Virus record (IMG/VR): IMGVR_UViG_3300024346_000216 | Span: 1 to 37,845 of that record | Origin: a virus | Direction: 5' to 3' (one strand) | Length of the DNA: 37,845 nucleotides | In this document: in pieces, positions 6,701 through 14,676 of the stretch | How positions within the stretch are numbered: the stretch's first letter is position 1 | How the letters are laid out: each line of letters opens with the position of its first letter | Program-made: the position numbers and the translations under genes | The notes under the pieces: model-generated | Told to the model about the DNA's origin: nothing | The model's database searches: none | The model's input: the letters and a program-made list of their open reading frames with translations, nothing else

Positions 6701-9700
6701 CCCGGCATGGCTGCGATCTCGAACTCGCCAACGCTGATACCACTCGGAGATTCGGTGTATTGCTCGATGCTTCCAATCTCTGTTGCTTCTTCGGCAGTCA
6801 GGTGGCCCTGCTCTTGAAGGACCTCAGCGACGTTTGCCATCTGCCCACGGAAGTCCGCTGCCTCGTCTGCTTGCCTCAGCAGATCGCCCATAGTTCTGTC
6901 TGCTCTGGATTCAACGTCACCTTCTTCGATCATTTGATACCCACGGGCACGCCTCTGGACGCCACTAACCAACTCGGAGTCTCCTCGCTCTCCTGTCATT
7001 CCCGGAGTGTGAGCAAGCCGCCCGGTCTTGCTTTCGATTTCAAAGAGGATCGCCATGTCGTCGAGAGAGGCACCATAGATATCAGACACATCTTTGCTGG
7101 ATATGCCCCGAATGTAATCGGGCCACTGGGCAACCGGCGTTCCAGCGACGGCGAGTTTTGCCATCTTCCTTGCGTCAAGGATGCCCGGGTCTTGGTTGTC
7201 ACCCATGAATCCACGGGCACTCTTGGGACTGATTGACATGGACGCCGGGGTGTCAATCCGGAAAACGTCACCCTCTTTGAACCGGCTCAAGAAATCTCCC
7301 CGCCGAACAAAGTGCCCGCGGTACACCTTGCCTTCCAACTTGGGAGCCTTGGCAAGAGCCCTGACAAGACGGTTGTAAAGCGGAGTGAGTTTCTTCATGC
7401 TCTCGTGGAACTGGTCCAGCAGGGGTGTGACCTCCCGGGTGATCTCCCTCGCCATTGCAGATCGCAAGGTGTGCGGAATGACCTCTGTCTGACCCATTGA
7501 TTCCACGATGTTTGCGGTCGTGATGTTCTGGGCAGACTCGCCCGACGGCAGTAGATCAAACGTGCTGTACTGGGACGCAACATGTGCGATTCGGACGAAC
7601 ACATCTTCACCCTTGGTGAACACCAAGCGGGGCGCATAGTCGTTGATGACCTCTTCATGCATTTCGGGGGCCACAGCGATATAGACCCCGAGCGAGTCAG
7701 TGACACCATTTTTCAACATGGGCTGGAGATCGTTAGCCGCCGCAGTCCCGTAAAGAATAGGGTTGTCAAGCCAGTTGCCATCAACATCGAACAGCAGTTC
7801 GGGGAACATGAACCCGTAGTCATCTTGGTTTTTTCGGCTGTAGACCGACGCAAGCCCGGCCGAGATACCCCGGCCAACCGCCTCGTTTATTTCCCGGGCT
7901 CGCCCCGTGTCCAGCCTTGTGTCAAGTTGACTCCCGAGCATATTATTGATGACTGACTTGTCCGCAGACATGGTGCCATTGTTGATGCCGCCAATAATCC
8001 GAGAGGCGGTCCAGAAGGTCTTCTTGAAGGTTCCCTTGGATCCGTATATCTGTTGGCGAAGTTTGTCAGAGATACCGCTGTATGTCCGACCGTCGCCTTG
8101 GAATCCCGCACTTGCGACCCAAGCACCGAGCATCTGCCGGTCGTCTTGCTCCAGACTCGACCACCACCGAAGTTCGGCCGCCGCCATTTCGCCCATGGAG
8201 TTGGCCTGAGGCGAAACCGTGGTGACATCGGGGTCAGTACGCAGGGCGTCTTGATCCGCCAGCGGCATGATCCCGACCATGTCGGCCGGGGTCGAGAACT
8301 CAACCATCGGAATCGAGGCTTCGACTACGCCTCGCTCGATTCCTGTCCCTTCGATGAACCGGTCTCGGTTGAACCCGAATCCGTTTGATTCGAGGACCGA
8401 GAGGACCGGGGTAGAGACCTCGCTGAGAACCCTTCCAAGTAGGTCGGATGGTTGTCCGGCAGAAAGACCAGACTCTGAGATGACCCCGGCGTACTGGGAC
8501 GCTTCGGTGATTTCGACTTCGCTTCTGAAGGCTTCTGCCCGTACTTCGACTCCTGTCGCATTCGCTATCTCCTTTGACACCTGTTCGTACTTGGCGGCGA
8601 CAACGTCATTGTCAACGCTACCGCCTTCCCTTGGTGTGATTGTGACTTCGATGAACTTGGCGTCGGGACCAACCGACTGGATCACATCTCCATGACCCTT
8701 GTGGAATACGCCGAGCGACTTGTTCATCCGGTCGGCGTCGCGATCTCGGATCGCTTCGCCGTCGGCCCTGCTGACACGAAGGGTCAGGGACTCCCCTTCG
8801 GGAGTGTTCTGGACGGTCGCCATCCGAGGCTGCATGGTTCCGAGACCAACAATGGCCCCGATGACACGAGCCGACGCGGGGTCGGTGATACTGCCCACCA
8901 GCGGGATGATGTGCAGACCCTGATACTGGTCGCCGTTCACGGCCCCGCTGAACCCCATCAGGGGCATGTGAGGCGTGCCCATGTCATTGAGCAAGCGGAC
9001 GGACCCATCGGTTTCTGTGACAGCAGAGATGATGTTCTGGTGCAACTCGTCCATCACCGAGTCGTGCATCGGCATGGCAGGAACGAGGAGACCCGGGGCT
9101 TCCATGTTGGGATACCCAGACAGGGTCACCCTTGCACCCTCCGCGGCCATGATCTCCGACAGACGCCGTGCTTCGGCACTACCCGCCGAGTAGTCGGTGG
9201 ATCCGAACTTGTGCATCGTGAACCCGGGCACGTTGTTGCCGACCTCGATGGGCGTGGGGTCCAGATCGATCTCGGCCAGCAGGTCGGAAACCTCGTACTC
9301 GGCAAACTTCATCGCCGATGACAGGGTGCCCATCGTGACATCGGGGTTGGCATCCTCGAATGCCTTGATCGCCCCGGCGTTCTCCTTGACCTCGACATCC
9401 GCGTAGACGCTGCGTCCAGACTTGATGTAGAACCAGAGCGCGGCCTGCGTCTGGCTTGGCGTGAGCCCGACCAACCCCTCCTCCATCGTGAGACGCTGAG
9501 TCAGGTACGAGGCGTACCGGTTCTCATAGTCACCCTTCAGCAACTTGTCCGTCTTGAACTTGCCCGAGATCGGATCAACCGACCCCGGGTTGAACCCGAA
9601 CATCGCCGCCATGTGGCGGTCCTGAACGCTGTGCGGGTAGAAGTTGTTGAGCCCAGCGGCCACGATGTTGCCCGAGTAGGTTCGGGTCTTGATCGAAGTC

Positions 9701-12700
9701 TCGGCGTCCTCAAGCCCGTTGACATAGAACCTCGCCATCAACTTCGCCATGTTGTCCTTGACGAATGGCAGGGCGGTCCCGGTCTTGGTGTGCTTGGTTC
9801 GACGCCTGACGTTGAAGATCGACGCGGCGACGGCCTCGACGTTCCACGGCTTCCCGAGCCTTCGGTGTTCGCGGACAGCCTTCATGACAAACAGGGTGTC
9901 GGCCAAGTTGACTTCGACAGGCGACTGGGCAGATGTCACGCCGAAGACAAAGGCCGCCTCGACCAAGGCTTCTCGCCCAAACAGTTCTCCGAACTCACTA
10001 CCGAAGTCTCGATACCAGTTGTGATGACCAAGGGCCACCGCCTCGCGGGCGGCCCCGACGAACTCGGCGTAGTCCCGGGGTGCCTTGTGCCGATCAATGA
10101 CGGTCGGCTTCATGTGCAGGGCGGTGACCGAAGGGCTCGAAACCACAACCGTGTCGTGATCCTTCAGCAGGCGTTCGACCTCGGCGTCATTGTCTGTCAC
10201 GACATAGTTCGTGCCAGAACCCTTGAGCCACTCTTCGGCGTTGCGAACAAAGGTCGCCGCCATCTTCTCTCGGTCACCCTTGCCAGCAGGCTTGTGCATG
10301 ACAACCACGACCCCGTTCTTCGCATCGCGAGGGATGGGGGCACCCTTGACCGTAGACAGTTGATCCGCCGTGGGGCTCGGGTTGTCCTTGAAGATGTTGC
10401 TCAGTTCGGTCTCGACCCGACCACGCGGGCCAAAGACCTCGCTGTCACCCCGAAGGGTGGACGAGGGTGCAACCGAGATCGCTTCCTTGTAGTGCTTGGC
10501 GACGTGCTGGGCGATGCCCTCGTCGGGGGCCATGCCCAGAGATTCCATCTCCCGGGCAACCTGATCAGCCGTGATCTCGCCCTTCTTGGGGGCAGCCTTG
10601 AAGGTGCTGAACGCTCGGTAATCAACGAACAGTTGAAGAACGCTCTCGGCGGTAGGGTTGGCTACCACCCTCGCGAAGTCAACGTAGGGAATGTGGGACC
10701 GGAGGACTTCACGGCCCGGCGTCGAGAACTCTGGGTTCAGAACCCGTCGAACGATTTCATTTGTCGCATCATCAAGGCGACTTGCTTCTTGTCGTACCTC
10801 TCGGACAAATGGGCTCGAAGTTCTGCTTGCGTCACTAGGCCAGTCTTCGATGAGTTCCCCGACTTGCTTCCGCTTGCCTTCGGGGTTTTCGGCGTAGTAC
10901 CCGGCGAGGTCGACGAGGGCTTGCTTTTCATTCGTGGCTCCAGTGAAGGTCATGATGACGACATCGGGGTCGCCGTCGGATTCGATCTTCCACGCAGGCG
11001 GGGCGAACTCCGGATTGAACTTCATCCGGTGCGTGGCAACAAACGCGAAGTTACCATACAACAGCGGCAGATAGCCGTCAAAGCAATCCAAAGTATTTCC
11101 GCCAAGAGAGAGACCGTCGATCAGTGCCGCACGCCCGGCACCCCTGACGCCTCCCTTGTTGTTGAACACGCCGCCGATATCCCATCCGATCCCCGTCTTC
11201 TTGAGGACGTAGCCGGAGTGGCCGTCGGGAGACATGCGGGCGATCGCGTCACCCTTGTCAATCGCAGCCTGAAGGTCCTTGGTCTTGAACGGGGTCAGGT
11301 ATCCCTGCCTGCTGTTCTTCTTGTGGGCGGCCTGAATATCTGCGGCCGTCACATCCCTGAAGGCAAGGGCTGGGACTTCGCTGTTCGGGGCGTAGCCCGC
11401 CTCGGGGTCGTAGCCCGGCCGCTCACTCGGAGATGGGTATGAGGTAGACATCTCCACCGTCTCGCCGACCACCTCAGGGCTCGTGACAATCGGCTGTCCG
11501 TCGCGGGACATGTTCCGGACGATCCGAGAGATCGCCTTCACTTCCTTCGGACCGCCGATGCGGTTCGCCAGCATACGAAGTCGAGCCATCGAGTTACGGA
11601 GCAGGCCCCTGTCAAGGAACATCGCCTCGACACCGGTCTGACCAAGGGTCACGAGATCGGTAGCAGCCTCGGCACGCAACTCGCGGGCGAATGTCTCGTC
11701 GTCGATTACACCGGATTCACGCATATCCACGAGAGCCATGATCCGGTTGTTGAACCGGACGTTGGCCGCGTGACTCAGGACAGAGTGAACCGCAGCACGC
11801 GAAGCCTTCTGTTCGTCTGTCAACTCCGAACCATCGACACCCTCGTGGAGGTGGTAGTTCTCGTGGAGCAGGGTCTGGAGCAGGACGGCCTCATAAGCCT
11901 CCTGCACTTCACGCTCGGATATGCCGCGACGCGATGCAACCTTGGCGACGTTCCCTCGGGTGTCAGACGAGACAACGAGGTAGATGCGGTTCGAGTTTCG
12001 GTTGAGAATGAACCCGTTGCGGCGGGTGCCTGCGGTCTGTGTGACAAAGACAACTTCCTTGCCAAGCCGCTTTCTGGCGTTCTCGGCGATCTGCCGCTCG
12101 CCATCGGTGAGGTTCGCCTCCTGCTCCGGAGTCAGCGGGGCGAAGGTCTCAGGCCGAGAGGCGTTGAGCGCATCAATCTCGATCGCAGCGGCAGTGGTTG
12201 AGAACTCAGTGTCAGCCGATCCAATGATCTCGTCCCGGCGAGACAGCAGGTCTCGCCGACGCTTGATCAGTGTGGCGATCAGGCGGTTGTCGGACGCCGT
12301 GTCACCGGTGCTGTTCTCCTGAACGATCCGCTTGATGTCCTGCTCGCTGATTGCCTCCAGATTCTGGAAGCCTCGGCGGAGTTGGGCTGGCGAAGCCCCA
12401 GACAAGGCTTCGTTCATCGCGGGCAGAGTTTCAATCTCACCCACGGTGTTGCCGAACGCCTCGCCCTTGGGCGCACCCTGAGCCCGGGTTGTCAAAGCAC
12501 CGCCCTGATCAATGCGGATCGAGCGGCCTTCGGTGTCAACCAGAAGGTTGTCGTTCTCAAGCCCGACGACATCCCAGTTGGCAAGCCATGCGTCCATGAT
12601 CAGGCCGTCTGCCGAGTCAGGGGCTACGCCCTGAGTCAGGCCCGGCACCATCTCAGACGCAACCCCGACCACTTCGTCACCTTCCCGAAGCAGACCGGTG

Positions 12701-14676
12701 TTCGGCACGTTGACCCCACCAGCCGCGTACAGACGGTTCGCGACGGCTTCGTTGCGTACCTGCTCGCGGTTCTCGTATCGCTTGACATAGAACCTGCGTC
12801 CGGTCGAAGCCTGTGTTGCGATGCCGCCCGGCATCGAGCCCATCTGGGTTCCCGGCTCTTCTTCGAGAGTGCTTGCATCGACGTTCTTCTGCGTGACAGG
12901 AGCCGCGGTTGACCACTCGGGGTCGTATGCGTCGGGGTCAGCCTCGTCGAGAGCCTTCTCCTGACGCTGCTCGATCTCCTGCTGGACATCGTACAGCCTG
13001 CTTGAAGCCTCTATGTATTCGAGATTGTCTTCAAACCCTTCGGGATCGAACGACTGGGCCTCGATCAACTCTTGAGTCAGTTGCTCTTCTTCTCGGCGAA
13101 GGTCTGCGAGTTCTTCTTCGGCGGGGGAAATCGTGTCTTCGACCGCCACATCTTCAACGGGGGGGACAACGACTTCGGCGTCGCCAACGGTGACGGTGGT
13201 CGTCCCCACTCCGCCAACATCCCCTGCAATCTCAGCCGCACGGGCACGATCCCTCGCCTCTTTGAGACGGCCGAACAGTTTCTCCCTCTGGGGCTGATTG
13301 GTTTTTATCCCTGCGGGGAGAACGCCTTCCCATACAGCCTTGCTCCGACCGCCCTTGCGGGGTCGGCCGGTGGGGGTCATAAGGATTCTCTCGACAGCCT
13401 CCGGATCCTCGGCGACAAGACGGTCCATGAACTCGTCACTGTCAAAGTCGGCGAATGTCGCCTCGCCGGGCTCAGAACCCGGGACATCTCCGGGCGTGAC
13501 ATCCTCGGCAGCAACCTCGTCCGCCCGAGGCCCGTCCGGGGCGATCTCACCGGTGGTGACTTCCAGAGCGATCCGTTCCTTCTCGGCAGCACTGACCTGT
13601 TTTTCCGCCTCCCGCCGCTCTGCTCGCCTTTCAAGTCGCAGTTTCCCGGCTGCCGCGGGCCTTGTCACCGCATAAGACCCGGACCCGAGTGCGAATATCT
13701 TCGCGAGATCCATGTCGGTCATCAAGTCCCAGACCTGCTGGAAGTCCGTGCCGCTGAGTTCCCCGCTGGTAATGGATCGCCGCAGTTCAGTGAACTCTGG
13801 CTCGTACAAGATGGTGACCAATGCCTCCATCTCTTCCTCAGCAATCTCTTCAATTCCATCTACGCCAGCGGCAGACAACTCCGCCAGCATCTTCTTAGCA
13901 AGCCCCTTCTTAACTGCCCCCTTTCCAGCCTCGGACAAGCCCTTCCGGAACGCCTTCTTTGCCATCATGGTCGGCAGATCCACGGTGACCATCTTGGTTC
14001 CGAGGGTTTCAAGAGCAACGACCGTTCCCAGTGCTGCCGCAACTAGGGGGCTGTATTCGAGGTCTGGGTTTTCCGAAAGCACCTCGGCGTAATCGCCGTA
14101 CAGGGCATCGCCCGCTTGCATGGCGGGAACGGCAACGCCCGCAGCCATCACCGGCAATGCAACCGGAGTGGCGGCACCCTTGGTCGCAATGATTGACACA
14201 CCGGCCACAACACTGGGGATCACACCGGCAAGGTCTTCTGGCTTAATCCAAATGTCTGAATCGCGGAAGTAACTGGGCGTCTCGGCTTCGCGATCAAGGA
14301 TTCGTTCACGACCCCAATCGGCCATCCGTCTTAGGCCAGCACCCTCCGAGACGGCTTCGAGTATCGAATCAACCATGTCATCAGGCAGTTCAGGAGCCTT
14401 CGACTTGACAACCTTCTTGCCGAGGCCAATAGCCAGTTCGTTCAGTTGGGTCGGGATGATTTCGGTGATTGCAGCCTCTGCGGACCGAGCAGTGGCCTTT
14501 GCAGCACCCACCAAAGACTCTTCGACGTAGCGTCCGGGGGCACCGAGCATCCCCGGCCCCTCAGATCGCACAGACAGAAAGTCGGCGTCCTGTTCGAGGG
14601 CCGCAGAGATTCCGGCACCCCGAACAATCTCGTCGATCTTGGAGAACCTAGAGTCGCCATTGTCAAACTGGGTCAT
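3685..14676 (-). CDS. Giant large polyvalent protein (3,663 aa), injected virion protein candidate
   Basis: It starts in a TGATG overlap with the 747-aa gene. Regions, by residue: an N-terminal part with hydrophobic stretches (about 150-195 and 207-227) that could meet a membrane; a protein-kinase-like fold (about 610-760: K632, D702, N710, D723); a zinc-peptidase-like region (H938-E-N-Y-H942, E1003); an acetyltransferase-like region (about 1105-1250, LDCFDGYLP at 1196-1204); a DUF7178-like region (about 1540-1700, W1554, D1686-R-H); an ADP-ribosyltransferase-like region (YRG with R2453, SMSIS 2479-2483, E2568 or E2546-I-E); an LPD38-like C-terminal region (about 2715-3500) and a final coiled coil. 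Seven E-[FWMV]-S-T-[PATS] motifs fall between regions. Family knowledge: such proteins ride in the head and enter the host at infection. Domain calls come from motif memory. Confidence 0.88.
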   Translation of the reverse strand: MTQFDNGDSRFSKIDEIVRGAGISAALEQDADFLSVRSEGPGMLGAPGRYVEESLVGAAKATARSAEAAITEIIPTQLNELAIGLGKKVVKSKAPELPDDMVDSILEAVSEGAGLRRMADWGRERILDREAETPSYFRDSDIWIKPEDLAGVIPSVVAGVSIIATKGAATPVALPVMAAGVAVPAMQAGDALYGDYAEVLSENPDLEYSPLVAAALGTVVALETLGTKMVTVDLPTMMAKKAFRKGLSEAGKGAVKKGLAKKMLAELSAAGVDGIEEIAEEEMEALVTILYEPEFTELRRSITSGELSGTDFQQVWDLMTDMDLAKIFALGSGSYAVTRPAAAGKLRLERRAERREAEKQVSAAEKERIALEVTTGEIAPDGPRADEVAAEDVTPGDVPGSEPGEATFADFDSDEFMDRLVAEDPEAVERILMTPTGRPRKGGRSKAVWEGVLPAGIKTNQPQREKLFGRLKEARDRARAAEIAGDVGGVGTTTVTVGDAEVVVPPVEDVAVEDTISPAEEELADLRREEEQLTQELIEAQSFDPEGFEDNLEYIEASSRLYDVQQEIEQRQEKALDEADPDAYDPEWSTAAPVTQKNVDASTLEEEPGTQMGSMPGGIATQASTGRRFYVKRYENREQVRNEAVANRLYAAGGVNVPNTGLLREGDEVVGVASEMVPGLTQGVAPDSADGLIMDAWLANWDVVGLENDNLLVDTEGRSIRIDQGGALTTRAQGAPKGEAFGNTVGEIETLPAMNEALSGASPAQLRRGFQNLEAISEQDIKRIVQENSTGDTASDNRLIATLIKRRRDLLSRRDEIIGSADTEFSTTAAAIEIDALNASRPETFAPLTPEQEANLTDGERQIAENARKRLGKEVVFVTQTAGTRRNGFILNRNSNRIYLVVSSDTRGNVAKVASRRGISEREVQEAYEAVLLQTLLHENYHLHEGVDGSELTDEQKASRAAVHSVLSHAANVRFNNRIMALVDMRESGVIDDETFARELRAEAATDLVTLGQTGVEAMFLDRGLLRNSMARLRMLANRIGGPKEVKAISRIVRNMSRDGQPIVTSPEVVGETVEMSTSYPSPSERPGYDPEAGYAPNSEVPALAFRDVTAADIQAAHKKNSRQGYLTPFKTKDLQAAIDKGDAIARMSPDGHSGYVLKKTGIGWDIGGVFNNKGGVRGAGRAALIDGLSLGGNTLDCFDGYLPLLYGNFAFVATHRMKFNPEFAPPAWKIESDGDPDVVIMTFTGATNEKQALVDLAGYYAENPEGKRKQVGELIEDWPSDASRTSSPFVREVRQEASRLDDATNEIVRRVLNPEFSTPGREVLRSHIPYVDFARVVANPTAESVLQLFVDYRAFSTFKAAPKKGEITADQVAREMESLGMAPDEGIAQHVAKHYKEAISVAPSSTLRGDSEVFGPRGRVETELSNIFKDNPSPTADQLSTVKGAPIPRDAKNGVVVVMHKPAGKGDREKMAATFVRNAEEWLKGSGTNYVVTDNDAEVERLLKDHDTVVVSSPSVTALHMKPTVIDRHKAPRDYAEFVGAAREAVALGHHNWYRDFGSEFGELFGREALVEAAFVFGVTSAQSPVEVNLADTLFVMKAVREHRRLGKPWNVEAVAASIFNVRRRTKHTKTGTALPFVKDNMAKLMARFYVNGLEDAETSIKTRTYSGNIVAAGLNNFYPHSVQDRHMAAMFGFNPGSVDPISGKFKTDKLLKGDYENRYASYLTQRLTMEEGLVGLTPSQTQAALWFYIKSGRSVYADVEVKENAGAIKAFEDANPDVTMGTLSSAMKFAEYEVSDLLAEIDLDPTPIEVGNNVPGFTMHKFGSTDYSAGSAEARRLSEIMAAEGARVTLSGYPNMEAPGLLVPAMPMHDSVMDELHQNIISAVTETDGSVRLLNDMGTPHMPLMGFSGAVNGDQYQGLHIIPLVGSITDPASARVIGAIVGLGTMQPRMATVQNTPEGESLTLRVSRADGEAIRDRDADRMNKSLGVFHKGHGDVIQSVGPDAKFIEVTITPREGGSVDNDVVAAKYEQVSKEIANATGVEVRAEAFRSEVEITEASQYAGVISESGLSAGQPSDLLGRVLSEVSTPVLSVLESNGFGFNRDRFIEGTGIERGVVEASIPMVEFSTPADMVGIMPLADQDALRTDPDVTTVSPQANSMGEMAAAELRWWSSLEQDDRQMLGAWVASAGFQGDGRTYSGISDKLRQQIYGSKGTFKKTFWTASRIIGGINNGTMSADKSVINNMLGSQLDTRLDTGRAREINEAVGRGISAGLASVYSRKNQDDYGFMFPELLFDVDGNWLDNPILYGTAAANDLQPMLKNGVTDSLGVYIAVAPEMHEEVINDYAPRLVFTKGEDVFVRIAHVASQYSTFDLLPSGESAQNITTANIVESMGQTEVIPHTLRSAMAREITREVTPLLDQFHESMKKLTPLYNRLVRALAKAPKLEGKVYRGHFVRRGDFLSRFKEGDVFRIDTPASMSISPKSARGFMGDNQDPGILDARKMAKLAVAGTPVAQWPDYIRGISSKDVSDIYGASLDDMAILFEIESKTGRLAHTPGMTGERGDSELVSGVQRRARGYQMIEEGDVESRADRTMGDLLRQADEAADFRGQMANVAEVLQEQGHLTAEEATEIGSIEQYTESPSGISVGEFEIAAMPGTAYQIMRVDPVSNLITLRELDPDPDRDSSLPVFAEFSTPPPTTPAPTEPDISTETANSIMWHRDKGRRKRAAMYFRRSVQDRFVDLDYLQRDIAEAYGMPLDISEDPIAKIRSMPGEVAHRAERFSKRIVEPLAMAIARTGLTQAEMGEYCCAIHALDVNRELGAATPAVAGGAIDSGLSDDEAKAIISRMENRTDIDINEVNSLQQRVVGIGRQNLRKAKNAGLISQKQFDDMNEVYPNYVPFWNAFDRNIDSSTHGAEQFTVPTEIFKARTGRTANSLKGNDAFFQDRLAALADQRYRIIRKGLNNEVLKRMLKLATKTGGNLLKVYKPGITTVVDKDGSHRAVPDSSWMRDPTVFRVMIDGNPVLLQVTNPELASAMRKSSIDPGRAMRIIMRPFQMYSSVFRYFTTQFGNPDFTFTNPARDIQTGAASIAGENTRLSAYKDGKAKQLGVVDRLRIIVRSGIQLPNSWGAVLGIGTEAARKDYAKYRALGGRQGIFKGQDPLEARRMLREAAMSATPVTGVESGYYKGKRVVRGTVGTIAKVWEAVNMMFDDGIRFAAYRQLVREGVHPEKAVETARDLTVDFSRMGNAGPVVNTLYVYSNATIQGSTKTMRLLKSKTGKTIIGAYLMAGVMSELWNDDEEDRDENLRDDWDQIPDYQRDADMHIRLPEGFGSDGEAAGYLKIPVAYGLAVPFVAGRRLVRMIKGKDTIGEGSMAMLNAAISQFVPGGFGQPLSAEDPQGAVISTVKALSPDIFDPALGLMTNTDWLGHSIYNEPFPTDQLKNRSAMGRDTTAEYWKDAAGMVNLMTGGDEVLPGAVSVQPEVIPFLLNAVFGGTAKSGGRFMDMLEQGMHDDWIRKHYPDEADTLIMDRGYDKIPVIRRFFSTTNQPYDDRTAYYEYKKIGDKADQAIRQYDERGEYDKAQTMEDASAPALAIRDMTKQVTELRKEMRDTKAAMQAEGIDEMEIKVEMRRFAADIRQMQSEIAVAYREEERYAETEAGSN

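Noticed and set aside
9613-11442. 609-codon open frame on the rightward strand opposite the giant gene
   Set aside because: It lies wholly antisense to a better-supported gene, lacks family features, and such long antisense frames are expected from GC-rich codon use.
3830-13700. Apparent abundance of the words TGTCA/TGACA in the giant gene
   Set aside because: Spot counts elsewhere in the window were close to chance, so it looks like local codon preference rather than a genome-wide signal.
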